Origin: CAMDPA01 sp050186055
GTDB taxonomy: Bacteria > Pseudomonadota > Alphaproteobacteria > Rhizobiales > Hyphomicrobiaceae
Direction: 5' to 3'
Assembly: GCA_050186055.1 (NCBI GenBank)
Contig: JBFWYV010000005.1
Coordinates: 1-39,711 of the forward strand
DNA length: 39,711 nucleotides
Under the pieces are notes generated by a model. The model was given only the letters and a program-made list of their open reading frames with translations, was not told the origin of the DNA and did not search any database. The translations under genes and the position numbers were made by a program. Below, piece after piece: positions 23,585 through 32,169 of the stretch (position 1 is the first letter of the stretch; the number at the start of each line of letters is the position of its first letter).

Positions 23585-24091
23585 TCAGATCCGCGCGCCA
23601 CCTCGTGCCGCCGCCAGCGCGCCGCCCAGGGCATCGGCAAGCTCCACGCGCTCTTCGTCCGTCAGGAACGCCGCGAACTCGGTCTCTCGGCCGTGTGATG
23701 CCAGCGCCAGCGAGGTCCGTCCGTCGGACGCCTGCTTCAGCCGCACCGCCACCCAGTGAGGATTGAACTCGCTGTTGCGGCTCGCCCCCGAACTATCGAC
23801 CTGGATCAGAGACATATGATCGCTGTCGAGCTCGATCACCTCGTAGCGCCGACCGGACTCATAGTTCTTGCGAAATGCATAATAGATCAGTGCCACGTCG
23901 AGTCCGAAAAAGCCGAACACGGGCCAGGCCCCCATCATGAGGAACACCATGCCGGAAACGAAGCTCACGGTCCCGATCCCGGCCATCAGGATAAGGAAAC
24001 CTGTTGGACTGAGCGAACGGTAAGGCGTCAACACCGCGCGAAAAGGCTGGGCGCCGGGATGTTGTCCGCTTGGCAAGTGCGGTGTGCTCAT
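23585..24091 (-). CDS. DUF2244 membrane protein
   Basis: 168 aa. FRAVLTPYRSLSPTGF, two adjacent hydrophobic segments (about 31-51 and 55-70), then a cytosolic basic/polar half with RYEVIELD and the C-terminal LTDEERVELADALG match DUF2244, an inner-membrane family of unknown role. The ATG at 24091 (MSTPHLPSG) is used; the open frame runs another 97 codons upstream into the nth gene and is not coding there. Divergent from nth across 97 bp, which holds both promoters; this pairing is, as I recall, common in Rhizobiales. Confidence 0.85.
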   Translation of the reverse strand: MSTPHLPSGQHPGAQPFRAVLTPYRSLSPTGFLILMAGIGTVSFVSGMVFLMMGAWPVFGFFGLDVALIYYAFRKNYESGRRYEVIELDSDHMSLIQVDSSGASRNSEFNPHWVAVRLKQASDGRTSLALASHGRETEFAAFLTDEERVELADALGGALAAARGGARI

Positions 24092-24188
24092 GCGAATTAG
24101 CCTATCCGGTTGCCGCGCCCCCTTGAAGTCAATTCTTTCGGCGGGTTCTGCCCGGTGATCGAGGACACCGTGCAGAGGCAGGGCACCC

Positions 24189-24965
24189 ATGCGCGACAGC
24201 AGTTTGCGAAACAAGACTTCGGCGGCAATAGTACCGGCTCCCCCCGGCACGGCGCCCGCCAAGCGCCGCAAGGCAGCCAGGCGACAGCCGCGCCCCCGGC
24301 TTTCAAAAGCTGAAATCGTAGAGATTTTCGCACGCTTCGCACGCATCAACCCCGAACCCAAGGGCGAACTCGAGCACGTCAACCTCTATACGCTGCTCGT
24401 CGCCGTGGTGCTGTCCGCTCAAGCCACCGACGCCGGCGTCAACCGCGCGACCCGTGCCTTGTTCAAGGTTGCAGACACGCCGCAGAAGATGGTCGCCCTC
24501 GGCGAGGATCAGTTGCGCGGCTACATCAAGACCATCGGGCTGTATCGCAACAAGGCCAAGAACGTTATCGCCCTGTCTCAGCGCCTGATCATGGAATTCG
24601 GCGGCGAGGTCCCGCGTGACCGCGACACCCTCGAGACGTTGCCCGGCGTCGGCCGCAAGACGGCAAATGTCGTGATGAACGTCTGGTTCAACGAGCCGAC
24701 CATGGCTGTCGACACCCATGTCCTCCGCGTCTCGAACCGCATTGGGCTCGTGAGGGCCAAGACGCCCCTCGATGCAGAACGGCAGTTGTTGCGCGTCATT
24801 CCGCCCGAATACGGCGTCCCGGCCCATCACTGGCTGATCCTCCACGGACGTTACCTGTGCAAAGCTCGGAAACCGGAGTGCTGGCGCTGCCCTATCGCGG
24901 ACCTGTGCCGCTTCCCCGACAAATCACCTCCGCCAGGCACCAGGCTCCCCAAGGTCGGATCCTGA
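24189..24965 (+). CDS. nth: Endonuclease III (DNA glycosylase/AP lyase)
   Basis: Removes oxidised pyrimidines from DNA and nicks the abasic site, starting base-excision repair. 258 aa: a basic 38-residue leader (rich in Arg, Ala, Pro), then the HhH-GPD fold with LPGVGRKTANVV (catalytic Lys157), VDTHV (Asp175) and the [4Fe-4S] cysteines Cys224, Cys231, Cys234 and Cys240 in C-x6-C-x2-C-x5-C spacing. The core is normal; the leader is longer than E. coli Nth (211 aa) but common in the class. It is followed by a strong tandem hairpin element. Confidence 0.95.
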   Translation: MRDSSLRNKTSAAIVPAPPGTAPAKRRKAARRQPRPRLSKAEIVEIFARFARINPEPKGELEHVNLYTLLVAVVLSAQATDAGVNRATRALFKVADTPQKMVALGEDQLRGYIKTIGLYRNKAKNVIALSQRLIMEFGGEVPRDRDTLETLPGVGRKTANVVMNVWFNEPTMAVDTHVLRVSNRIGLVRAKTPLDAERQLLRVIPPEYGVPAHHWLILHGRYLCKARKPECWRCPIADLCRFPDKSPPPGTRLPKVGS

Positions 24966-24981
24966 CCGGTATCCGGCTAGA

Positions 24982-25080
24982 GTGCTTCCGGAAAAGTGGG
25001 AACCGGCTTTTCCGATAAGAAGCACAACAAAACAAAGATCTAGGGCCTTTCTGGGATTCAACCAAAACCAGAAAGGCCCT
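24982..25080. repeat. Two adjacent hairpins downstream of nth, Rhizobiales-type composite repeat
   Basis: Hairpin one: GTGCTTC (24982-24988) with GAAGCAC (25019-25025) as outer arm, and CGGAAAAG (24989-24996) with CTTTTCCG (25007-25014) as inner arm; a 4-nt bulge separates them on the right side. Hairpin two: a perfect 13-bp stem AGGGCCTTTCTGG (25042-25054) / CCAGAAAGGCCCT (25068-25080), loop 13 nt. Two perfect stems in 100 bp cannot be chance. The AAAAGTGGGAACCGG and AAGATCTAG segments resemble composite intergenic repeats I remember from Rhizobiales genomes. It may also stop nth transcription. Confidence 0.75.
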
Positions 25081-25115
25081 GGCGCACGCCGTTCGCGATC
25101 TGGATGGATGCCCGC

Positions 25116-25415
25116 CTATTTCCGGCAGGGCTTTGCCGACACCGTGCACACCACATCCTTTTCGTTATCGATGCAGCGCTCGACCTGGTCGACCGATATG
25201 CTCCAGTCGTCGTAGCCAGGGCCGAGATCGGCCCGGCTGCGGACGTGGGCCCGCCAGTTTCCGATCGCCTTTATCCTGGCAACGACACGAAGCCGCGCAG
25301 GCTCGCCGCGCGCGCTCACGGCTTCGTCCCTGCAGGTCAGCGGCCAAGCCGGCGCAAAGGCGCCGCTGAACAGAAGACCTGCGCATGACATGGCGGCAAT
25401 CGCACCCGGACGCAT
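25116..25415 (-). CDS. Small exported protein of unknown function
   Basis: 99 aa. The ATG at 25415 gives a typical signal peptide: MRPG, a hydrophobic Ala/Leu/Ser core to about residue 23, and a likely cleavage near APAWP. The mature part has four cysteines, two near the middle/end (CIDNEKDVVC) and one close to each end (LTC, KPC), enough for two disulfides; a W..HV...ADLGPGYDDW stretch lies between. No family was recognised with confidence. It starts 10 bp after the UspA stop, so the two are probably co-transcribed. An in-frame start at 25469 inside the UspA gene is less likely. Confidence 0.65.
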   Translation of the reverse strand: MRPGAIAAMSCAGLLFSGAFAPAWPLTCRDEAVSARGEPARLRVVARIKAIGNWRAHVRSRADLGPGYDDWSISVDQVERCIDNEKDVVCTVSAKPCRK

Positions 25416-25425
25416 CGCCCGCCCG

Positions 25426-26262
25426 TCAGTGCGAGAGCATGACAGGGATATTGGAGGCCTGCAGCACATGCTGCGTGATGCCGCCGAAAATCATCTGTCT
25501 GAGTCGGCTCTGGGTATAGGCGCCCTTCAATAGAAGATCAGCGCCAAGTCGCGTCGCCTCGGCAAGCAGGGCTTCGCCCGCCCCGGTACGCCCGGAAGGC
25601 TTGACGTGCGTCTCCGTCGCCTTGATCCCATGCATCTCGAAATAGCCGATCATGTCGGCCGCCTTGAGCCCCGGACTCATATTGCCTTCGACCGACACCA
25701 GCGTGACGCGCTCGGCCTGCGTCAGGAACGGCATCCCGTCATGAATGACCCGGGACGCCTCGGTGCTGGCGTTCCAGTGGATGACGATGTTGGTCCCGAT
25801 CGTGGCCGGTGACGTTGGCGGCGCCATCAGCAGCGGCCGGCCACTTTCAAACAGCGCCGACTCCAGCGACGTCATTCGAGGCTCTGACCGGCCTAGGCCG
25901 GGACGCCCGACAATCGTCACATCGTAGGCACGCGACAGCCACGCGAGTGCGCCGTCATCGATCGCCGGCCGCCCGCTCCAGCGAAAACGGCCCGACGTTT
26001 GGTCGGAGGCATCTACCGTTCGCGCCCGGTCCGCGCTGAACGTGTCGAACAGCTCCCGCGAGGCGTCCGTGAGTTCCGTCTCGCTGTATTGAGGCTGAGG
26101 CAATACGACGACGACCGGATCGGGCGCGATGAAATCAACGATCGATGGTTTCAGAGCGACACCGTCGACGTGTGAGCCGAAACGCCGTGCAACGAGGTCG
26201 GCCACTGCGAAACCCGCCGCCATCGCGCTATTGGGTTCCACCGGGAGAAGGATCGTCTTCAT
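25426..26262 (-). CDS. Universal stress protein, two UspA-like halves
   Basis: 278 aa. The start MKTILLPVEPNS and the C-terminal GAYTQSRLRQMIFGGITQHVL are UspA features; the latter is a nucleotide-binding glycine loop before the last helix. The N-terminal half is degenerate (IVGRPGLGRS at about 117 retains some of the loop). Such tandem proteins bind ATP and help survival under stress, though no reaction is established. It heads a probable two-gene unit with the small exported protein. Confidence 0.88.
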   Translation of the reverse strand: MKTILLPVEPNSAMAAGFAVADLVARRFGSHVDGVALKPSIVDFIAPDPVVVVLPQPQYSETELTDASRELFDTFSADRARTVDASDQTSGRFRWSGRPAIDDGALAWLSRAYDVTIVGRPGLGRSEPRMTSLESALFESGRPLLMAPPTSPATIGTNIVIHWNASTEASRVIHDGMPFLTQAERVTLVSVEGNMSPGLKAADMIGYFEMHGIKATETHVKPSGRTGAGEALLAEATRLGADLLLKGAYTQSRLRQMIFGGITQHVLQASNIPVMLSH

Positions 26263-26372
26263 GATCCGCGCTCGCTAATCTGTGGTCGTCTGAACTCGAA
26301 CAGGCTCAACCTACCATGGAATCCCTGTTTCCATCCAGGAAACTTCCGGTCCGTCCCCCGTTTCGAGGGGAT

Positions 26373-27203
26373 TCAGAACCGCGTCATGTAGACGAGTGTT
26401 CCATAACCGCCACGCCGCCCGAAATCGTCTTTGGAGATTCCACCGGAGGCCGTGAGCTCATTTTCTCCCCAGTGCACACGCAAGAAGCCGCCGCCACGCC
26501 GGTCATCGCCGGCGGCGTTTCCGGCCGCGACAGCCTCCGCGCCGACAGACAGCCAGGACATGACGCGTTTGCCTATACGAATTCGTCCTGCGTACGCCGC
26601 GTGCGCGTCGGTCCACGAGGCATTGAGCGAGAGAAACATGTCATCCGGCAGGTTGGACCACAGCTCCGCCGCTGCTTTGAACCCGATGGCCCGCGCATGG
26701 ACCGGATTGCCGGCATCGAATGGGCGCAATCCATGATCGTCGAGCGTTACACCGCCGAACAGCTTGAGCGTAAGCTCGCCCATTCCTAAGTGATAGCCGG
26801 CAAGCAGGTCGCTGAACGTTGCCGTACCGCGAACCATCGTCGGCGTTCCGTCGATCCTGGTGTCGTATCGATATTGGGCCAGTCCCCCGGACAACCGCAG
26901 CCGCCAGCCGTCCGCACGAACCGAGCCCGAAGGTGCCCACGTCACGCCGGCATAGAGTGACATCACCCGCGATGCCGCGTCGCCACCGGTCCAGACCTCG
27001 AACGCTGGCGGTGACTTCGATGCAGGTGCCGGCGGCGGTGGGATTGGCGGCGTCGCGTCCGGCCCGGTACGGTCGACCTGTGCCGAAGCCGCTACTTGCG
27101 CTGAGAGAGGAGAGATCGCAGCGAATGCGCAACCGGCGGCGAGCGCAAAAAGCACCGGCGCACAACGCAAACAATGGACTGAACGCCGCCCCCGAACGCC
27201 CAC
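26373..27203 (-). CDS. BcsS-like cellulose biosynthesis-associated outer-surface protein
   Basis: 276 aa, exported: the N-terminus has Arg residues, then a long Ala/Leu/Phe/Cys-rich segment and a probable cleavage near LSAQVAAS. A Pro-rich linker (PPIPPPPAPASKSPP) follows. The rest is a set of alternating beta-like segments starting with FEVWTGGDAASRVMSLYAGVTWAP and ending in an aromatic residue (YMTRF), as in outer-membrane barrels. These features recall BcsS (PF17036), found with cellulose genes in Rhizobiales. No bcs gene is nearby, so this rests on sequence recall. Confidence 0.6.
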   Translation of the reverse strand: MGVRGRRSVHCLRCAPVLFALAAGCAFAAISPLSAQVAASAQVDRTGPDATPPIPPPPAPASKSPPAFEVWTGGDAASRVMSLYAGVTWAPSGSVRADGWRLRLSGGLAQYRYDTRIDGTPTMVRGTATFSDLLAGYHLGMGELTLKLFGGVTLDDHGLRPFDAGNPVHARAIGFKAAAELWSNLPDDMFLSLNASWTDAHAAYAGRIRIGKRVMSWLSVGAEAVAAGNAAGDDRRGGGFLRVHWGENELTASGGISKDDFGRRGGYGTLVYMTRF

Positions 27204-27376
27204 GCAACAACTCTACGCTTCAACCGCCGCACACCGCAGCAATGCAGAACTCAAACTGATGATTATCAGTATCCGGATACGCAATAATGTCAACGCACGG
27301 CGACCGCAGAAAATCGTCAAACGGATGACCGATCGCTATCCGCCGCACACGCGTGGAACGGAAAAGTCGGACTGAA

Positions 27377-28396
27377 ATGGCCATGAACTTCGAAAGCTGG
27401 CTTTTTCCAACGCCTGCCGGACTTTATTGCGCACCCGGCGGCTTCTACGTCGATCCGTCAGCGGCGGTCGATCGCGCGATCGTCACGCATGGCCATTCCG
27501 ATCACGCAAGACCGGGACACGCTCATGTGCTGGCGACGGCGGAGACGCTTGCCATCATGCGCCTTCGGCTGGGCGGGGCCGCGGGAAAGCATCAGCAGGC
27601 TGCCGAACTCTCCGACCCGATCAAGATCGGGGACGTCACCGTCACCCTGCATCCGGCGGGGCATGTCCTTGGCAGCACGCAGGTTCTCATCGAGCACCGC
27701 GGCGCCCGCGCCGTGATATCGGGAGACTACAAGCGAAGCGCCGATCCGACGGCTGCGGGCTTCGAGGTCGTCCCTTGCCATCTGTTCGTGACCGAAGCCA
27801 CCTTCGGGCTCCCCGTGTTTCGCCACGAGCCGGATCACTCGGAGATTGGCCGATTGCTGACCTCGCTCGCAGCCTTTCCCGAGCGCACGCATCTCGTCGG
27901 CGCATACGGGCTCGGCAAATGCCAGCGGATCATCGCCCTGCTGCGGCAGGCCGGATACGGCGAGACCATATACCTGCACGGCGCCGTGGCAGGCATGTGC
28001 GACCTCTACCGCGAACTCGGTATCGACCTCGGACCATTGGAACCGGCAACGGATGCTTCCGGGCAAGGCGACCGGCTGCCGGGCCGCGTCGTGATGGCAC
28101 CTCCGTCCGCGCTCAATGACCGCTGGGCCCGCAGACTGGCCGATCCCGTCACGGCATTCGCTTCCGGCTGGATGCGCGTCAAGGCCCGCGCCCGCCAGCA
28201 TGGCGTCGAGTTGCCCTTGGTGATTTCCGATCACGTCGATTGGCCGGAATTGATCGCGACCATTCAGGATACCGGCGCCGGGGAGATCTGGGTCACGCAC
28301 GGCCGCGAGGACGCCGTCGTGCGCCAGTGCGAGCTGATGGGTCTGAAAGCCCGCGCCTTGCGTCTCGTCGGCCGCGACGAGGAGGAGGGCGAATGA
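27377..28396 (+). CDS. MBL-fold DNA exonuclease associated with ATP-dependent ligase
   Basis: 339 aa metallo-beta-lactamase/beta-CASP-type nuclease of the ligase-associated DNA-damage exonuclease family. The motif VTHGHSDHARPGH (His38, His40, Asp42, His43) binds the metals; HPAGHVLGSTQVLI and ISGDYKRS supply further ligands, and a C-terminal VTHGRED lies near the end. It is expected to trim DNA ends before sealing. The ATG at 27377 has GGA at suitable distance; an upstream GTG at 27353 is weaker. Its stop overlaps the ligase ATG by 4 nt, so the pair is coupled. The DEXH helicase and PdeM-like genes that usually follow are absent here. Confidence 0.9.
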   Translation: MAMNFESWLFPTPAGLYCAPGGFYVDPSAAVDRAIVTHGHSDHARPGHAHVLATAETLAIMRLRLGGAAGKHQQAAELSDPIKIGDVTVTLHPAGHVLGSTQVLIEHRGARAVISGDYKRSADPTAAGFEVVPCHLFVTEATFGLPVFRHEPDHSEIGRLLTSLAAFPERTHLVGAYGLGKCQRIIALLRQAGYGETIYLHGAVAGMCDLYRELGIDLGPLEPATDASGQGDRLPGRVVMAPPSALNDRWARRLADPVTAFASGWMRVKARARQHGVELPLVISDHVDWPELIATIQDTGAGEIWVTHGREDAVVRQCELMGLKARALRLVGRDEEEGE

Positions 28397-29976
28397 AGGC
28401 ATTCTCCCACCTGCTCGAACGACTCGCCTATACGCCGTCCCGCAACGCCAAGCTCAAACTGATGTCGGACTATTTCCGCTCCGCGCCAGACCCCGATCGC
28501 GGCTGGGCCCTGGCGGCGTTGACGGACGGCCTGCCCTTCTCGTTCCCGCTCCGGCGCACGCTCACGGAGCTGGTCGCCACGCGCGTCGATCCGGAGCTGT
28601 ACCGACTGTCGCGCGATTACGTCGGCGACACGGCCGAAACCGTCGCACTGATCTGGCCCGAGCGCGGAGGCGCCGCACACGTCCCCCCGCGCCTGTCCGA
28701 TGTCGTCGAACGGTTGGCGCTCGCCGGCCGCGACGGCCTCGGCATGCTGCTGGAGGGCTGGCTCGACGCGCTCGATGCAAACGCCCGCTGGGCGCTCCTG
28801 AAGCTGATCGGCGGCGCGCCGCGCGTCGGCGTCTCCGCCCGACTCGCAAAGACCGCGCTGGCTGACGCCTCGCCGCTCGGCATCGACGATATCGAGGAGG
28901 TCTGGCACGCGCTGTCGCCGCCCTATCTCGAGCTGTTCACGTGGATCGACGGCGGGCCGAAACCCGATATCGCCAATGCACCTGTCTTTCGTCCGCTCAT
29001 GCTCTCGCACCCGCTCCAGGACGCCGAACTGGACGAGCTTGACGTCTCGCAGTTCACCGTCGAGTGGAAGTGGGACGGCATCCGTGTGCAGATCGTCGGC
29101 GGGACCGAGCGAGCGCGTCTCTATTCCCGCAGCGGCGACGACATCAGCGCCGCGTTTCCCGATATCACCGATACCTTCAGGTCGCCGGGCGTCTTCGACG
29201 GTGAACTCTTGGTCGTGCGCGACGGTATCGTAGCGCCGTTCTCCGACCTTCAGCAAAGACTGAACCGCAAGACGGTCAGCCGCACCATGATGGAGCGCCA
29301 TCCGGCCCATGTCCGGCTTTACGATGCACTGCTGATCGGCAACGAAGACCTGCGGCAGTTGCCGTTCATCGACAGGCGGGCGCGGCTCGAAGCCTGGCAC
29401 GCAGCCACATGCCCGCCCCGCACCGATCTGTCGCCGCTCGTCGAGATCGCCGACAAGGATGCGCTCAAGCTCTTGTGGTCGGGCACGCGCGCAAGCGGCG
29501 TCGAGGGACTGATGCTCAAGCGCCGCTCAAGCCCTTACCTGGCTGGCCGGCCCAAAGGCCACTGGTACAAGTGGAAGCGTGACCCGCTTGTCGCCGACTG
29601 CGTGCTGATGTACGCCCAGCGCGGCTCCGGCAAGCGGTCGTCCTACCATTCCGATTTCACGTTCGGCGCGTGGACAACGGACGCCGCCGGCAAGCGCGAG
29701 CTTGTGCCCGTCGGCAAGGCCTATTTCGGCTTCACCGATGCCGAGCTGCTCGACCTCGACCGCTGGGTCCGCGCCAATACGGTCGAACGCTTCGGCCCGG
29801 TCCGCCGCGTCATGCCCTCGCTCGTGTTCGAAGTCGCTTTCGATGCCGTCCAGCGCTCGCGGCGTCACAAGTCCGGCATCGCCATGCGCTTTCCGCGCAT
29901 TCATCGCATCCGATGGGACAAGCCGGCCGGGGAAGCCGACGAGCTTGCCACGCTGGAGGCTTTGATCGAACGCTGA
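28393..29976 (+). CDS. ATP-dependent DNA ligase (cisplatin-damage-response type)
   Basis: 527 aa. An N-terminal DNA-binding domain (about 1-195) precedes the nucleotidyltransferase domain with motif I EWKWDGIR (adenylated Lys226), then ARLYSRSGDD (III), FDGELLV (IIIa), EGLMLKRRSSPY (IV) and HWYKWKRDP (V). The C-terminal OB-fold region ends at about 520. Seals nicks with ATP; in this family it acts in DNA-damage response beside the NAD-dependent housekeeping LigA. The ATG overlaps the exonuclease stop (ATGA) with GAGGAGGG just before it. The next gene is on the other strand, so the pair is complete at two genes. Confidence 0.95.
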   Translation: MKAFSHLLERLAYTPSRNAKLKLMSDYFRSAPDPDRGWALAALTDGLPFSFPLRRTLTELVATRVDPELYRLSRDYVGDTAETVALIWPERGGAAHVPPRLSDVVERLALAGRDGLGMLLEGWLDALDANARWALLKLIGGAPRVGVSARLAKTALADASPLGIDDIEEVWHALSPPYLELFTWIDGGPKPDIANAPVFRPLMLSHPLQDAELDELDVSQFTVEWKWDGIRVQIVGGTERARLYSRSGDDISAAFPDITDTFRSPGVFDGELLVVRDGIVAPFSDLQQRLNRKTVSRTMMERHPAHVRLYDALLIGNEDLRQLPFIDRRARLEAWHAATCPPRTDLSPLVEIADKDALKLLWSGTRASGVEGLMLKRRSSPYLAGRPKGHWYKWKRDPLVADCVLMYAQRGSGKRSSYHSDFTFGAWTTDAAGKRELVPVGKAYFGFTDAELLDLDRWVRANTVERFGPVRRVMPSLVFEVAFDAVQRSRRHKSGIAMRFPRIHRIRWDKPAGEADELATLEALIER

Positions 29977-30009
29977 CGTGGGCGCTGCAGGCGATTGGCC
30001 GCGCCGCCG

Positions 30010-31212
30010 TCACGCGGGGACGAATGTCTGCGATGCCGGATACCGCTCGGCCAGGCGCGGCATGACCTCGCGCGCGAACAATCGCAGATTGTCGGCCGTA
30101 TCCTCATGACCCAGCGCACCGCCCTGCATCATCAGCATGAGATTGCCGAGCCCGCCGATGCCGTCCACGAACTCGCAGATCTGCCGGTAGACTGCATCCG
30201 GCGTCCCGCAGAACAACAGGCCGCTCTCGATCAGGTCATCGAGCGAGGCCGTCGAGGGCTCCACGCGACGGCCTGAGCGCAACAGCACCGGCCGCACCTG
30301 CCGCGGCTTCGCCGGCGTGCGAAGCATCCGCGTAAGGCCGTCCACGGGAAAATAGCCCGGCGGCATCTTGAACGGCTCCAGCACCTGCCCGGTCGTACGG
30401 ATGTAATCGACGATATGTTCGGCCCGTCGCCGCGCCTCCGCGTCGGTGGAAGCCATGGCAGCCAGCGCCAGATAGCCGAACCGGTCGACAGGGATATCCG
30501 CGCTACGGCCGGCTTCGCGCCAGCCCTCGACATACGCCTCGTGCAGTTGCCGCGTCGCCGGATAGCCGCCGAGGAACGTGCCCATCACGTAACCGCGCCG
30601 GCCGAGTTCCCTGGCGTTGCCCGGACTGCCCGTCGTCACCCATACCGGCGGATGCGGCTGCTGCATCGGCCGCGGCCAGACGTTGACGTTGCGATGATGA
30701 AAAAACTCGCCCTCGAAGTTGAAGGGGCCGTCATGCGTGGTCATCGCCTTCACGATCAGGTCATGGGCCTCCCAGAACCGGTCCACAAAGCGGATGGGCG
30801 ACGAGTTCGCCGGCGTGATTTCGTACGGGATGCCCTTGACGAATCCCATCTCCAGCCGTCCGCCGCTGATCACGTCGATCATCGACAGCTCTTCGGCCAC
30901 GCGAACCGGGTCCGGCCGGTTGGCGATCGGCACGCCGAGGATCAGGATCCGCGAGCGCGTCGTGACGCGGGCCAGGATGCCGAGGATCACGCTGGCGGCA
31001 GATGTGATGCAGGTCGCGGTCTGATGATGTTCGTTGACCATCAGGTCCAGTCCGAGTTCATCCGCCAGCACCCATTCGTCGATGTACCGGTTATAGAGCT
31101 TATGAGCGACGTCCGGCTGGCACAGCGCATTCGGCAGCGTGACCCGCAGCGTGGGCCGGTCGTAGCTCCAGGCGTCCGGATAGGGTTCCTCCGAGAAATG
31201 ATAGACACGCAT
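30010..31212 (-). CDS. LLM-class flavin-dependent oxidoreductase
   Basis: 400 aa TIM-barrel enzyme of the luciferase-like monooxygenase family, using FMNH2 or F420. LMVNEHHQ (about 58-65) carries the family His-His pair. LILGVPIANRPDPVRVAEELSMID and GRLEMGFVKG are the second conserved block and flavin-phosphate site; PVWVTTGS and DGIGGLGNLMLMMQ are further landmarks. The substrate is unknown; relatives oxidise alkanesulfonates, terpenoids or nitro-compounds. The ATG lies 2 bp after the alpha/beta hydrolase stop, so both come from one message and probably act on the same compound. Confidence 0.88.
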   Translation of the reverse strand: MRVYHFSEEPYPDAWSYDRPTLRVTLPNALCQPDVAHKLYNRYIDEWVLADELGLDLMVNEHHQTATCITSAASVILGILARVTTRSRILILGVPIANRPDPVRVAEELSMIDVISGGRLEMGFVKGIPYEITPANSSPIRFVDRFWEAHDLIVKAMTTHDGPFNFEGEFFHHRNVNVWPRPMQQPHPPVWVTTGSPGNARELGRRGYVMGTFLGGYPATRQLHEAYVEGWREAGRSADIPVDRFGYLALAAMASTDAEARRRAEHIVDYIRTTGQVLEPFKMPPGYFPVDGLTRMLRTPAKPRQVRPVLLRSGRRVEPSTASLDDLIESGLLFCGTPDAVYRQICEFVDGIGGLGNLMLMMQGGALGHEDTADNLRLFAREVMPRLAERYPASQTFVPA

Positions 31213-31214
31213 TC

Positions 31215-32063
31215 TCAGCGGCTCCCCTGCTTGCTCGAGCGGGCCTCGGCTGACGGCGGCAGCCCGTTGATGAACCCGGCGATCGCCGCCAGCGTCTCCT
31301 CCGGCGCCTCCACATGCGGCAGATGCCCGGCGCCCTCGATGAGCTGAAGCCGCGCCTGCGGAATCCGCTCGGCATAGAGTTCGGCACACTGCCGCGCGAC
31401 GATCTGGTCGGCACTGCCATGCAGCACCAGCGCCGGCACACCGACGCGGCCCAGCCGCACCGGCAGCTTCGGATCGTGCATGTAAGGCTCCCAGGCAAAC
31501 CGGGCGAGCGCCTCCCGTGCCTCCACCCGCCGCCTGACAGCCTCCTCAGGCATCGCCTTGAGATCGACATCATGGGCAGACGGGTCGGCAAACGTCATGC
31601 GCACGAGGTCGGACTGCGGATGCGCGAACAGATCGACGATATCGCGATCGTGCCGCCCTCCCGCCTTGACGCCGGCCGCACCGATCAGCACCAGCCCGTC
31701 GATCCCCGGATGCGACTTGATCGCCATCTGCGCCGCCACGAAGGCACCGAACGACGCCCCCACGAGCACCACGCCGCCTGCGTTTGCATCGCTTTTGGAC
31801 AGATAATCGAGGAGATCGAGATAAAGATAGGCAAGATCGTCCGCATTCGTCAGATGCGGCTTGATCGAACCGCCGCGAAAACCCGGATGGACCGGCGTCA
31901 CGACACGGCCGAGCGTTGCGAGCCGGTCTGCGAACTCATCGTCCGGCGCATACCATATCCCGGCAGGCAGAAACACAATTCTGCGTCCGCTGCCCGACGA
32001 CGTCAGGCTGAGCGCCTGCCCCTGGAGCGCAACTTCCGCTGGATCTCTCGCCTGCCTCGCCAT
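31215..32063 (-). CDS. Alpha/beta hydrolase
   Basis: 282 aa. The nucleophile elbow is VGASFGAF (Ser), the acid is in LHGSADQIV (Asp) and the base in EGAGHLPHVEAPEE (His), a complete catalytic triad. The region between, about 135-205, is a helical cap. Meta-cleavage-product hydrolases, enol-lactonases and esterases share this layout; the substrate cannot be chosen. GAGAGGAGAG upstream of the ATG supports the start. First gene of a two-gene unit with the LLM oxidoreductase: oxidation and then hydrolysis is a plausible order of reactions. Confidence 0.88.
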   Translation of the reverse strand: MARQARDPAEVALQGQALSLTSSGSGRRIVFLPAGIWYAPDDEFADRLATLGRVVTPVHPGFRGGSIKPHLTNADDLAYLYLDLLDYLSKSDANAGGVVLVGASFGAFVAAQMAIKSHPGIDGLVLIGAAGVKAGGRHDRDIVDLFAHPQSDLVRMTFADPSAHDVDLKAMPEEAVRRRVEAREALARFAWEPYMHDPKLPVRLGRVGVPALVLHGSADQIVARQCAELYAERIPQARLQLIEGAGHLPHVEAPEETLAAIAGFINGLPPSAEARSSKQGSR

Positions 32064-32169
32064 CCGCTCTCCTCTCTCAGCCGTCTTTGGCGACGCGGAT
32101 GAAATTAAGTTTCAGCCCGGAAGTCAAATTCGGCGGCCGTGGCAAAAGACAACAGCGATGCGCGAGCCC

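Noticed and set aside
26327..26343. GTTTCC / GGAAAC hairpin between the UspA and BcsS-like genes
   Set aside because: Only 6 bp with no T-tract in the direction of either gene.
27256..27269. CTGATGATTATCAG, a Fur-box-like imperfect palindrome upstream of the BcsS-like gene
   Set aside because: Too short and imperfect for a Fur or Irr operator; neighbouring genes have no iron link.
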